Of a DNA stretch of 64,000 nt, positions 8,765 through 17,079 are shown piece after piece. The stretch spans positions 62,001-126,000 of the forward strand of contig NZ_SKBP01000008.1 in assembly GCF_004634195.1 (NCBI RefSeq), given 5' to 3'. A program made the position numbers and the translations under genes. Below the pieces are notes generated by a model. It saw nothing but the letters and a program-made list of their open reading frames with translations. It searched no databases and had not been told where the DNA came from. This DNA comes from Flavobacterium salilacus subsp. salilacus (lineage in GTDB: Bacteria; Bacteroidota; Bacteroidia; Flavobacteriales; Flavobacteriaceae). Every line of letters starts with the position of its first letter. The first letter of the stretch is position 1.

Positions 8765-10033
8765 ATGATTAATCTTTTTTACCGGTCAGTTAAAGTAACA
8801 CTGTTACTGCTAATGCCTTTTATAGTTGATGCGCAGGTGCAGCAGGAAATACCCCCTCCATACAATATAAAAACGGTTTCATTCAGGCAAAATAATGAAA
8901 ATGTTTATCCGTACTTCAGGCTTGGAGAGGCTTTCCAGTTTACTTTTGACGATCTTTTTGGTAACGAGGCTAATTATTACTATTCGATTACCCATTGTAA
9001 TTACAATTGGACTCCTTCGTCGCAACTTACGGTTAACGACTATATAGAGGGGTTTGATAACCAAAGAATCCAGATTTACGAGAATTCGTTTAACACGCTA
9101 CAAATTTATTCACGCTATACACTTTCCATTCCTAATAAATTTACCCGACTGTTGCTTAGCGGAAATTATATGCTTAAAATACTAAACGAGGATCGCGAGG
9201 TAGTATTCAGTCGGAAATTTATAGTTTATGAAGATCAGGTGTCGGTACCCTTACAGGTAAAAAGGACAAGGAATATGGAGTATAGGGAAGAAAAGCACAA
9301 CCTGGAATTTTCTGTAAAAACAAGCTCCTTTACTTTTCAGAGCCCGCTGCAAAATGTAAAAGTTGTTCTTTTCCAGAACGGAAGGTTTGATAATGCCATA
9401 TATAACATTAAACCGCAATATACGATAGGCAACGACCTTATTTACAGGTATGATACGGAAACACAATTTTGGGCAGGCAACGAATATCTTTACTTTGATA
9501 ACAAAGACATTCGTAACGCGGTAAACAATGTACTGCGAATAACCGCAGGCGAAATTTATAATAACATACTGTACACTAATGAGGCAAGAGCCAGCAGACC
9601 TTATACTTATTTTCCTGATGTAAACGGCAATTTTATAGTAAACAATGTAAGGCTTAACGTAACGGATATAAATCTTGAGGCTGACTATGCCTGGGTGTTT
9701 TTTAATTTGAGTGCTCCCGCTTATTTTGGTAAAGAAGATATATATGTATGCGGTATGTTTAACAACTATGCCAAAACAGACGAGTATAAAATGGAGTATA
9801 ATGAGAAAACGGCAATGTATGAAAAAGCCATTATGATAAAACAGGGGTTTACTAACTATATGTATGTGGCTGCTGACAAGCGTGGCGTTATAAATGAAAA
9901 GGATGCAGTGGACGGAAACTTCTACCAAACAGAGAATGACTATAACATACTTGTTTATTACAGGATGAACGGCGAACGTTATGACAGGGTGATAGGTATG
10001 GGGTATGCAAATTCGGAAAACATTATCAACTAA
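8765..10033 (+). CDS. Type IX secretion plug protein (DUF5103)
   Basis: The 422-residue protein has a signal peptide (about residues 1-20) and is all-beta in character with many aromatics. It matches what I know of the DUF5103 family, now described as a plug of the type IX translocon: VKTVSFR-like opening, a YYYSITHCNYNW segment, LSGNYMLKI, and an Ig-like C-terminal part (YVCGMFNNYAKTDEYKMEYN). This supports a functional type IX system, consistent with the gliding-type C-terminal domain on the adhesin at 46610. A single gene with apaG downstream, which has its own promoter. Confidence 0.8.
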   Translation: MINLFYRSVKVTLLLLMPFIVDAQVQQEIPPPYNIKTVSFRQNNENVYPYFRLGEAFQFTFDDLFGNEANYYYSITHCNYNWTPSSQLTVNDYIEGFDNQRIQIYENSFNTLQIYSRYTLSIPNKFTRLLLSGNYMLKILNEDREVVFSRKFIVYEDQVSVPLQVKRTRNMEYREEKHNLEFSVKTSSFTFQSPLQNVKVVLFQNGRFDNAIYNIKPQYTIGNDLIYRYDTETQFWAGNEYLYFDNKDIRNAVNNVLRITAGEIYNNILYTNEARASRPYTYFPDVNGNFIVNNVRLNVTDINLEADYAWVFFNLSAPAYFGKEDIYVCGMFNNYAKTDEYKMEYNEKTAMYEKAIMIKQGFTNYMYVAADKRGVINEKDAVDGNFYQTENDYNILVYYRMNGERYDRVIGMGYANSENIIN

Positions 10034-10072
10034 TGCTCAAAGAGTTAAAATAGTGTTACTGTTAATTTAATA

Positions 10073-10112
10073 TTTGAAACATTACACAACACTATTTAAT
10101 TTTGTACCTTTG
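10073..10112 (+). promoter_or_regulatory. Promoter of apaG
   Basis: TTTG at 10073-10076 and TAATTTTG at 10097-10104 are 20 bases apart, matching the Bacteroidota -33/-7 layout. A second exact -7 box, TACCTTTG, follows at 10105-10112. The apaG ATG is at 10136. Confidence 0.65.
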
Positions 10113-10135
10113 GAAAAGCAAAATAAGCGTTTTTT

Positions 10136-10522
10136 ATGGTATCACAAATAACAAGAGGTATTAAAATATCTGTTTCAACCAGTTTTGAAGGCACATACTT
10201 CAAAAACTACAGGATACAATTTGCCTTTAGCTACGAGATTACTATAGAGAACCAGAGTAAAGATTCTGTACAACTTAACACCCGCCACTGGGAAATATTC
10301 GACTCGCTTAACGATATCGAAATTGTAGATGGCGAAGGTGTTATCGGAAAAAAACCGGTACTTAAACCCGGCGAAAAGCATATTTATAACTCCGGTTGTT
10401 TATTAGCATCTCCTTTCGGGGCAATGCGCGGTTATTTTAACATGATTAACTTTACCTCTACCCGCTCTTTCAAAGTTATTGTGCCTACATTCAGGCTTAG
10501 TGCACCTTTTGCACTAAATTAA
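10136..10522 (+). CDS. apaG: ApaG family protein
   Basis: The 128-residue protein has the ApaG immunoglobulin-like fold: FAFSYEITIENQS, LNTRHWEIFD and the glycine-rich GVIGKKPVLKPGEKHIYNSG, ending SPFGAMRGYFNM. Bacterial ApaG has been linked to cobalt/magnesium efflux and nucleotide phosphate binding, but the mechanism is unclear. Full length for the family. It stands alone behind its own promoter (10073-10112). Confidence 0.92.
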   Translation: MVSQITRGIKISVSTSFEGTYFKNYRIQFAFSYEITIENQSKDSVQLNTRHWEIFDSLNDIEIVDGEGVIGKKPVLKPGEKHIYNSGCLLASPFGAMRGYFNMINFTSTRSFKVIVPTFRLSAPFALN

Positions 10523-10553
10523 CAATATCTTTATATTACACTCCTTTCATTAG

Positions 10554-10594
10554 TATATTTGCAATTACAGGAACAATAATTTCTTGTATATTTG
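10554..10594 (+). promoter_or_regulatory. Two -7 boxes upstream of pruA
   Basis: TATATTTG occurs twice, at 10554-10561 and 10587-10594, both exact TAnnTTTG. The nearer one gives a leader of about 35 bases to the ATG at 10636; the farther one about 70. Two start sites would fit a gene with basal and regulated expression. Confidence 0.55.
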
Positions 10595-10635
10595 CGATAT
10601 CCTAATTTTTTTAATGTTTTAAAACACTATATACT

Positions 10636-12270
10636 ATGCCAAAAGGAATTTATAATGTGCCGGACGCGTTTAACGAACCTGTATTATCATACGCCCCGGG
10701 AACTAAAGAAAGAGAGCAGGTACTTGCCGCTTTTAAAGAAATGTATGCCACTACTGTAGATGTACCTATGTACATAGGCAGTGAAGAGATACGCACCGGA
10801 AAAACCCAAACTATAAACCCTCCTTTTGACCATAAAAAAGTAGTGGGTACCTACCACGAAGCAGAGAAAAAACATGTGGAGCAGGCTATCGCTGCTGCGC
10901 TGGAAGCCCGTAAAAAATGGGCTGGCATGGCTTGGGAGCAACGAGCTGCTATTTTCCTGAAAGCTGCTGAACTTTTGGCAGGACCATACCGTGCAAAAAT
11001 AAATGCCTCGACTATGATAGCGCAGGCTAAAACAGTGCACCAGGCAGAAATTGACGCTGCATGCGAATTTATAGACTTCCTTCGCTTTAATGTAGAGTTT
11101 ATGACTCAGATTTATGCTGAGCAGCCTGTATCATCCGAAGGTATATGGAACAGAATGGAGCACCGCCCTTTGGAAGGTTTCATTTATGCCATAACACCGT
11201 TTAACTTTACAGCCATTGCAGGTAACTTGCCGGCATCACCCGCGTTAATGGGTAATGTGGTAGTATGGAAACCAAGCGCGAGCCAAGTATATAGCGCGAA
11301 TGTGATAATGGAAGTATTTAAACTTGCCGGATTACCGGATGGTGTTATCAATATGGTACATGGCGACCCTGTTATGATAACCGATACTCTTATGGCAAGC
11401 CCCGATTTTGCAGGAGTGCATTATACAGGCTCTACAGCCGTATTTAACGGTATTTGGGCAAAGATAGGCGAAAATATGGGTAAAGGTATTTATAAAACCT
11501 ACCCAAGAATTGTAGGAGAAACCGGTGGTAAAGATTTTGTACTGGCGCACCCGTCATCAATTCCTGCACAAGTTGCTACAGCCCTTTCACGTGGTGCTTT
11601 TGAATTTCAAGGACAAAAATGTTCGGCTGCCTCAAGAGCATATATTCCTAAATCTATATGGGGTGCTGTGAAGGAGCATTTAATAAACGACGTTAAGTCG
11701 ATGAAAATGGGTTCTCCCGAAGATTTATCAAACTTCCTTTCGTCAGTTATCCATGAAGGCTCTTTTGATAAACTTGCAAAATATATTGATAATGCCAAAG
11801 GTGCTAAAGATGCCGAAATTATAGTAGGCGGTAATTATGATAAATCTGTAGGATACTTTATAGATGCTACGGTTATTGAAACGACCAACCCTCAGTATGA
11901 AACTATGTACACTGAACTTTTTGGCCCTGTACTTACCGTATATGTTTATGAAGATGATAAATGGGAAGAAACGCTTAAACTGGTTGACGAAACTTCTCCA
12001 TACGCATTAACTGGTGCTATATTCAGCCAAGACCGCTATGCTATAGAGCAGGCTACTAAAGCATTGGTAAATTGTGCGGGTAACTTCTATATCAATGATA
12101 AGCCTACAGGCGCAGTAGTAGGTCAGCAGCCATTTGGTGGTGCTAGAGCATCGGGCACTAACGACAAGGCAGGCTCTATACTTAACTTGCTACGTTGGGT
12201 ATCGCCAAGAACCATTAAAGAAACCTTTGTTCCGCCAACGGATTACAGATATCCTTTCTTAGGAGAATAA
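10636..12270 (+). CDS. pruA: L-glutamate gamma-semialdehyde dehydrogenase
   Basis: The 544-residue aldehyde dehydrogenase oxidises glutamate semialdehyde (from proline via P5C) to glutamate with NAD+. Family features are the general-base segment GETGGKDF, the nucleophile in FQGQKCSAASR, NFTAIAGNLPASPALMGN and the C-terminal GQQPFGGARASGTNDKAG. Length and N-terminus (MPKGIYNVPDAFNEPV) fit the stand-alone type 1 P5C dehydrogenases of Bacteroidota rather than PutA fusions. No proline dehydrogenase gene is in the window. A strong hairpin at 12304 ends the transcript. Confidence 0.95.
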   Translation: MPKGIYNVPDAFNEPVLSYAPGTKEREQVLAAFKEMYATTVDVPMYIGSEEIRTGKTQTINPPFDHKKVVGTYHEAEKKHVEQAIAAALEARKKWAGMAWEQRAAIFLKAAELLAGPYRAKINASTMIAQAKTVHQAEIDAACEFIDFLRFNVEFMTQIYAEQPVSSEGIWNRMEHRPLEGFIYAITPFNFTAIAGNLPASPALMGNVVVWKPSASQVYSANVIMEVFKLAGLPDGVINMVHGDPVMITDTLMASPDFAGVHYTGSTAVFNGIWAKIGENMGKGIYKTYPRIVGETGGKDFVLAHPSSIPAQVATALSRGAFEFQGQKCSAASRAYIPKSIWGAVKEHLINDVKSMKMGSPEDLSNFLSSVIHEGSFDKLAKYIDNAKGAKDAEIIVGGNYDKSVGYFIDATVIETTNPQYETMYTELFGPVLTVYVYEDDKWEETLKLVDETSPYALTGAIFSQDRYAIEQATKALVNCAGNFYINDKPTGAVVGQQPFGGARASGTNDKAGSILNLLRWVSPRTIKETFVPPTDYRYPFLGE

Positions 12271-12303
12271 TCATTGCGGGATAACAATACCATCTTAATA
12301 AAT

Positions 12304-12333
12304 AAAAAACTCCTGCTTAGGCAGGAGTTTTTT
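12304..12333. terminator. Bidirectional terminator
   Basis: A perfect 13-base stem (AAAAAACTCCTGC / GCAGGAGTTTTTT) with a TTAG loop. It has A and T runs on both sides and lies between convergent pruA and the gene ending at 12375. Confidence 0.9.
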
Positions 12334-12374
12334 TATATTCAGTTCAGGGATAAACCTGTATTATTTCAGAGTTA

Positions 12375-13127
12375 TTATTTTTTATTTTTCAACTCTTTAA
12401 GAATTCTTTTTTCTAATTTCTTATCCATATCTTTCATTAGTTCATCAAGGGCACTTTCGCACATAGGCAATATTTTACTCGCATCCATTATAGGAATACC
12501 TTTAACCTTTACTACTGTTTGCTTAGAGTTTGCTCCTTCTCGTATTATAAATACTTTTTTACCGGCTTTGTCATATACCGCTATGCGCATTGTAGCTCTT
12601 ATTTTAAGCAAACCTGTACTGCCTATACCAATGGCTGAGTTTACAAATTCAAAACTAAAGCTAACGTATATTGTTCTTTCTGCTTTATCTTTAAATATTT
12701 TAGCCATTCCTTCTTCATTTGCCTTACCAAGAGCGCCTTCATATATAGCTTTATAATTACCGTAGCTCAAAAGTCTGTCATTTTCCTGTGTCTCTACGCC
12801 TAAAGTGGTCGGAACAAAATTGATATATTCAGGATTACTTGTTACTTCATCTTCAGGAAGAAAATCATATTGAAAATCTTTTGCATACTTAGTAAAAAAC
12901 TGCTCATGAAACTTGTTAAGCATTGGCTGTAAATTAAAATCAGGATCTTCACTAAGATTTAAGACCTTTTCTAATAAAACATCTGTACCCGGACCTGATA
13001 TTTCTGAAAACCCAACAACTTTATTGGTGTAAAAACTTACTACCGCAGCTTTCTCTACTTGTGCTTGCACGTTTGTACTGATAAAATATAGTATCAATAA
13101 AAGACTAATTTGTTTTATTCTGTTCAT
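12375..13127 (-). CDS. Secreted protein of unknown function
   Basis: The 250-residue protein starts with a clear signal peptide (residues 1-22, ending VQAQ), so it is exported. The rest is soluble, with an aromatic- and charge-rich middle (FHEQFFTKYAKDFQYDFLPE), alternating beta strands (ATMRIAVYDKAGKKVFIIRE) and a lysine-rich C-terminal helix. I do not recognise the family; it is probably a periplasmic protein. It lies alone, with an exact -7 box at 13166-13173 and a shared terminator downstream. Confidence 0.75.
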   Translation of the reverse strand: MNRIKQISLLLILYFISTNVQAQVEKAAVVSFYTNKVVGFSEISGPGTDVLLEKVLNLSEDPDFNLQPMLNKFHEQFFTKYAKDFQYDFLPEDEVTSNPEYINFVPTTLGVETQENDRLLSYGNYKAIYEGALGKANEEGMAKIFKDKAERTIYVSFSFEFVNSAIGIGSTGLLKIRATMRIAVYDKAGKKVFIIREGANSKQTVVKVKGIPIMDASKILPMCESALDELMKDMDKKLEKRILKELKNKK

Positions 13128-13165
13128 GTTTTTTAGTTTTTGTTATATAACTTTTTAAACTCGCT

Positions 13166-13173
13166 CAAAGCTA
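13166..13173 (-). promoter_or_regulatory. -7 box for the secreted protein gene
   Basis: Read leftwards, TAGCTTTG is an exact TAnnTTTG. It implies a leader of about 32 bases before the ATG at 13127. Confidence 0.55.
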
Positions 13174-13334
13174 AAGAAATACAACATACAATTGCTATAT
13201 AATATGTAAACTTTTAGATAAAAAATCAAGCATCTGCCTCTGAGCGAGGTTTTAACATAGTAACAAGCATTATGCTTCCAATAATTCAGGAGGTAAAAAG
13301 CAGGTAATAGTAACATCTGAAAATTATAAAAAAG

Positions 13335-13964
13335 CTACACCTTATACTTCATCGCCAGGTGCACCACCTTTTTAGTATCAAAAAATTCATCTGAAAAATA
13401 ATCCGAGAGATTATACAAAGTTACTTTCTGAAAAACTTCCAGCTCTTCAGTAAGGTCGCCCCCTTTCAGGTACAATATACCGTTGGGCAACTCATGGTTT
13501 TGCTCTTTTTTTACTTTACCCCTCACCCACTTTACAAAATCGGGCATGTTGGTTACGGCACGGCTCACAATAAAATCAAAATCTTCCGTTACATGCTCAG
13601 CACGTTTCTGTTCCGCTTTTACATTTTGTAAGCCCAGAGCATTAGCTACTTCCTGCACTACTTTTATCTTTTTGGCAATAACGTCTATCAGGTAAAATTT
13701 AGTTTCAGGATAAAGTATTGCCAGCGGTATTCCGGGAAAACCTCCTCCTGTACCCACATCCAGTACAGAGGCACCGGGGTTAAATGGCATGATTTTGGCA
13801 ATACCCAGCGAATGCAACACATGCTTGGTGTATAAAGCATCTATATCCTTGCGTGATATTACGTTTATTTTCGCATTCCAATCTTTATATAATGCTTCAA
13901 GTTGTGCAAATTGCTGTAGTTGTGTTTCGGTAAGGTTTGGGAATTGCTTTATTATTTCGTCCAT
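13335..13964 (-). CDS. rsmG: 16S rRNA G527 N7-methyltransferase
   Basis: RsmG (GidB) methylates G527 of 16S rRNA using SAM. The 209-residue form shows LEALYKDWNAKINVISRKD, the HVLHSLGIAKI segment and the SAM loop VLDVGTGGGFPGIPLAI, then FIVSRAVTNM. The open frame extends 24 codons upstream, but a leftward -7 box (TACTTTTG, 13981-13988) lies within that extension, so the start is MDEII at 13964 (or the ATG one codon earlier). It is divergent from the desaturase gene. Confidence 0.94.
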   Translation of the reverse strand: MDEIIKQFPNLTETQLQQFAQLEALYKDWNAKINVISRKDIDALYTKHVLHSLGIAKIMPFNPGASVLDVGTGGGFPGIPLAILYPETKFYLIDVIAKKIKVVQEVANALGLQNVKAEQKRAEHVTEDFDFIVSRAVTNMPDFVKWVRGKVKKEQNHELPNGILYLKGGDLTEELEVFQKVTLYNLSDYFSDEFFDTKKVVHLAMKYKV

Positions 13965-13980
13965 CATTTTTGACTTTTGA

Positions 13981-13988
13981 CAAAAGTA
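13981..13988 (-). promoter_or_regulatory. -7 box for rsmG
   Basis: Read leftwards, TACTTTTG is an exact TAnnTTTG. Transcription would start near 13974, giving a very short leader to the ATG at 13964 or 13967. Confidence 0.55.
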
Positions 13989-14045
13989 CACATTTCGGTA
14001 AAGAAATTTCGGATCAATTTTAGTGGTTGCAAACACATTAATAAC

Positions 14046-14053
14046 TACCTTTG
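14046..14053 (+). promoter_or_regulatory. -7 box for the desaturase gene
   Basis: TACCTTTG is an exact TAnnTTTG, 27 bases before the ATG at 14081. It is back to back with the leftward rsmG box. Confidence 0.55.
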
Positions 14054-14080
14054 ATAAATTATAGAATTTTTTGATTAACT

Positions 14081-15175
14081 ATGAATATAACCCCTCCCGT
14101 TTTTTCTAAAAACGACTCCCTAAAATTTTTCAGAACACTAAATAAACGTGTAAATGAATACTTTAAAGAAAACAATATAAAAAAAACCGGTAACTGGAAA
14201 CTGCATCTTAAAACCATTATCATGTTTACGGCGTTACTTGCGCCCTACTTTATATTGCTAACACTCAGCATACCCGTATGGGGGCAATTTTTGCTTACCA
14301 TAGTAATGGGTATAGGCATGGCAGGCATAGGCATGAATGTAATGCACGATGCCAACCATGGTTCTTACTCTTCTAAATCATGGCTAAACCAAGTTATGGG
14401 CAGCAGCATGTATCTTTTGGCAGGCAATGTATATAACTGGCAGGTGCAGCACAATGTATTGCACCACACCTACACCAACATACACGGGCATGATGAGGAT
14501 TTGGATGCAGGAAGAATAATACGCTTTACGCAAAACGCCAAATGGAGAAAGTTCCATAAGTTTCAGCACTACTATTCTATCTTTTTATATGGCTTATTAA
14601 CGTTTAACTGGGCATTGACTACCGATATTAAGCAGATGAGAAATTATATTAAAAGAGGTCTTTCTTACGGAAAATTCAGTAGCCCCATAAAACACTGGAC
14701 AGTGCTTGTAATAACAAAAATACTTTATGTAATAGTATGGTTTGCAATCCCGATACTGCTAGGTATAGTATGGTGGAAAGTATTTATAGGCTTTTTTGTA
14801 ATGCACTATGTTGCAGGTTTAATATTAAGTATTGTTTTCCAGTTGGCACACGTAGTAGAGGAAACAGAAAACCCGGTACCTGATGAAAATGGCTTAATGG
14901 AGAATACCTGGGCTGTACACCAGTTATATACCACTGCAAATTTTGCCCACAAAAACAAAATTATAAACTGGTTTACAGGCGGGCTTAACCACCAGATAGA
15001 ACACCACCTTTTTCCGCATATAAGCCACGTGCATTATACTAAAATTGCAGTAATTGTAAAGCAGACGGCACGCGAGTATAACCTACCCTACAATGAGTTC
15101 ACTACCATGCGGGAAGCTGTGGCAGCTCACTTTAAACATTTGAAAGAACTGGGCATGAAACCGGCACTTAACTAA
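14081..15175 (+). CDS. Membrane fatty acid desaturase
   Basis: The 364-residue integral membrane di-iron enzyme has the three histidine boxes of the family: HDANHGS, HNVLHHTYTN and HQIEHHLFPHISH. Hydrophobic hairpins lie at about 48-90 and 200-255. It would introduce a double bond into membrane acyl chains, a common cold or fluidity response; regiospecificity cannot be read from sequence, though the HQIEHH box recalls front-end desaturases. The aminotransferase gene follows 28 bases later without an obvious promoter, so the two may share a transcript. Confidence 0.92.
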   Translation: MNITPPVFSKNDSLKFFRTLNKRVNEYFKENNIKKTGNWKLHLKTIIMFTALLAPYFILLTLSIPVWGQFLLTIVMGIGMAGIGMNVMHDANHGSYSSKSWLNQVMGSSMYLLAGNVYNWQVQHNVLHHTYTNIHGHDEDLDAGRIIRFTQNAKWRKFHKFQHYYSIFLYGLLTFNWALTTDIKQMRNYIKRGLSYGKFSSPIKHWTVLVITKILYVIVWFAIPILLGIVWWKVFIGFFVMHYVAGLILSIVFQLAHVVEETENPVPDENGLMENTWAVHQLYTTANFAHKNKIINWFTGGLNHQIEHHLFPHISHVHYTKIAVIVKQTAREYNLPYNEFTTMREAVAAHFKHLKELGMKPALN

Positions 15176-15203
15176 AATTAGAACATAAACCTCGACTACA
15201 CAA

Positions 15204-16385
15204 ATGAACGTGCTTTCTGACAGAATTAACAACCTATCTACATCACAAACCCTTGCTATGGCGGCAAAAGCCAGAGAATTAAAAGCACAGGGGAAAGATA
15301 TTATCAGTTTAAGTTTGGGCGAACCCGATTTTAATACGCCTGACTTTATTAAAGAAGCAGCCAAAAAGGCAATTGACGAAAACTACAGCAGCTATACGCC
15401 TGTAGATGGTTACATAGAACTTAAAGAAGCCATTTGCCGAAAATTTAAAAGAGATAATAATCTTGAGTATAAACCATCGCAAATTGTAGTTTCTACAGGA
15501 GCAAAGCAATCATTATACAATATAGCTCAAGTAATGCTTAATGATGGCGACGAGGTTATACTGCCTGCCCCCTATTGGGTAAGCTATTTCGAAATTATAA
15601 AACTATCAGGCGGGGTGCCTGTAGTAGTACCCACATCTGTAGAAACGGATTTTAAAATGACTGCCGAACAACTGGAAGCAGCCATTACACCCAAAACAAA
15701 AATGATGTGGTTTAGCTCGCCTTGTAACCCAAGCGGTTCTATATACAGCGAAGCAGAACTTACAGCAATAGCCGAAGTGTTAAAAAAGCACGATATCTAT
15801 GCGGTATCGGATGAAATATATGAACATATTAATTTCTCAGGTAATTTTTACAGTATAGGCTCAATACCGGGCATGATAGACCGAACTATTACCGTAAACG
15901 GAGTGGCAAAAGCATTTGCTATGACGGGATGGCGCATTGGCTACATAGGGGCACCGGAATTTATTGCCAAAGCCTGTACCAAAATACAAGGACAAGTAAC
16001 CAGCGGAGCAAACAGTATTGCACAGCGTGCCACCATTGCAGCCGTAGATGCCGACCCGAAAGTACTAAGCCACATGGTTGAGGCTTTCCACAAACGTCGT
16101 GACCTTGTTATTAACCTGATGAACGATATACCGGGCTTTAAAAACAATGTTCCCGAAGGAGCTTTTTATGTATTTCCGGATGTTTCGGCTTACTTCGGTA
16201 AAACCATAAAAGGAATTGAAATTAAAAATGCCGACGATTTCTCAATGCTCCTTTTAGAACATGCCAATGTAGCTACCGTAACAGGTGAAGCATTCGGAAA
16301 TCCGGATTGCATCCGTATATCCTATGCCACCAGCGAAGAACTGCTTACAGAGGCTTTACGCAGGATAAAAGAGGCTTTGGTTTAA
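15204..16385 (+). CDS. PLP-dependent aspartate aminotransferase
   Basis: The 393-residue fold-type I aminotransferase has LSLGEPDFNTPDFI, the PLP-phosphate region STGAKQSLYN, NPSG at SPCNPSGSIY, and the Schiff-base lysine in NGVAKAFAMTGWRIGY. The substrate-binding arginine lies in the C-terminal CIRISYATS segment. These match class I aspartate aminotransferases, which supply aspartate from oxaloacetate and glutamate. Full length. It follows the desaturase gene in the same direction. Confidence 0.92.
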   Translation: MNVLSDRINNLSTSQTLAMAAKARELKAQGKDIISLSLGEPDFNTPDFIKEAAKKAIDENYSSYTPVDGYIELKEAICRKFKRDNNLEYKPSQIVVSTGAKQSLYNIAQVMLNDGDEVILPAPYWVSYFEIIKLSGGVPVVVPTSVETDFKMTAEQLEAAITPKTKMMWFSSPCNPSGSIYSEAELTAIAEVLKKHDIYAVSDEIYEHINFSGNFYSIGSIPGMIDRTITVNGVAKAFAMTGWRIGYIGAPEFIAKACTKIQGQVTSGANSIAQRATIAAVDADPKVLSHMVEAFHKRRDLVINLMNDIPGFKNNVPEGAFYVFPDVSAYFGKTIKGIEIKNADDFSMLLLEHANVATVTGEAFGNPDCIRISYATSEELLTEALRRIKEALV

Positions 16386-16390
16386 AAACT

Positions 16391-16497
16391 ACTAATTCCC
16401 CTCCTTTGGAGGGGTGCCCGTAGGGTGGGGTGGTAAAAAAAACATTCCTTAAAATAATACCCGGACTTTCAGCCACCCCTCTGATAAAGGAGAGTCA
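16391..16497. repeat. Left repeat flanking the DUF559 gene
   Basis: Palindrome CCCCTCCTTTGGAGGGG followed by TGCCCGTAGGGTGGGGTGG, then, after an AT spacer, CCGGACTTTCAGCCACCCC. A near copy lies at 16943-17030. The outer parts can pair (GGGTGGGGTGG with CCACCCC), so each unit is a long imperfect hairpin. Confidence 0.7.
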
Positions 16498-16513
16498 TAA
16501 CGAAGTATAGTTT

Positions 16514-16930
16514 ATGGATAAAGAAATTTTAGCCCATATCAACAATAAACCTATATACAGGAACTTCCCTAAAAATCTTCCTTATAATCCTGATTTAAAA
16601 ATAAGAGCTAAAAACTTACGCAAGGCAGGCAACTATCCCGAAGTTGTTTTTTGGCAACAGGTACACAAGAAAAAATTTCATAGTATTGATTTCGACAGGC
16701 AGCGTATCATCGGCAACTATATCGTTGACTTCTATGTAAAGACATTAGGGTTAATTATTGAAATAGATGGTTCAAGTCATAATGATAAAGTAGACTATGA
16801 TGAAAAACGGGAACTATATCTTTTATCATTAGGTTTAAAAATCTATCGAGTATCAAGCCTACGAATACTACATGACTTAGAAAATGTAATGACTGAATTG
16901 GAAAATTTTATTACTGCAAATTTCGGATAA
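16514..16930 (+). CDS. DUF559 endonuclease-fold protein
   Basis: The 138-residue protein is a DUF559 member, related to very-short-patch-repair endonucleases. Visible core residues are Glu43 (YPEVVFWQQV), FDRQRIIGNYIVDFY with Asp72, Glu83-x-Asp85 (IIEIDGSSH) and the LGLKIYRVSS strand. It may nick or cut DNA; its target is unknown. Near-identical GC-rich hairpin repeats lie immediately before and after, while the coding region itself is AT-rich. The unit of gene plus repeats resembles a mobile or repeat-associated nuclease cassette. Confidence 0.85.
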   Translation: MDKEILAHINNKPIYRNFPKNLPYNPDLKIRAKNLRKAGNYPEVVFWQQVHKKKFHSIDFDRQRIIGNYIVDFYVKTLGLIIEIDGSSHNDKVDYDEKRELYLLSLGLKIYRVSSLRILHDLENVMTELENFITANFG

Positions 16931-16942
16931 TTAATGCTATTA

Positions 16943-17030
16943 CCCTCCTTTGGAGGGGTACCCGTTAGGGTGGGGTGGTAAAGAAATTTTATTTATTACC
17001 CTTAAAATACCACCCCGACTTTCAGCCACC
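16943..17030. repeat. Right repeat flanking the DUF559 gene
   Basis: CCCTCCTTTGGAGGGGTACC, then GTTAGGGTGGGGTGG, and after an AT spacer CCACCCCGACTTTCAGCCACCC. It is in the same orientation as the copy at 16391-16497 and nearly the same sequence. Confidence 0.7.
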
Positions 17031-17052
17031 CAAATAACCGCCAAAAACTTTG

Positions 17053-17060
17053 TATTTTTG
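17053..17060 (+). promoter_or_regulatory. -7 box for purT
   Basis: TATTTTTG is an exact TAnnTTTG. The in-frame TTG at 17050 lies upstream of it, so the ATG at 17080 is the start. Confidence 0.6.
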
Positions 17061-17079
17061 CCGTTCAAACAACAACACA

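Noticed and set aside
9251-9928. 225-codon minus-strand frame within the T9SS plug gene
   Set aside because: Shadow frame with biased I/Y/K composition and no recognisable domain.
12274-12756. 160-codon plus-strand frame after pruA
   Set aside because: It crosses the terminator and lies antisense to the secreted-protein gene, which has a signal peptide and promoter.
16391-17030. The two GC-rich units as a two-repeat CRISPR or an insertion sequence
   Set aside because: There is no spacer series, no cas gene and no transposase; the unit frames a single nuclease-fold gene.
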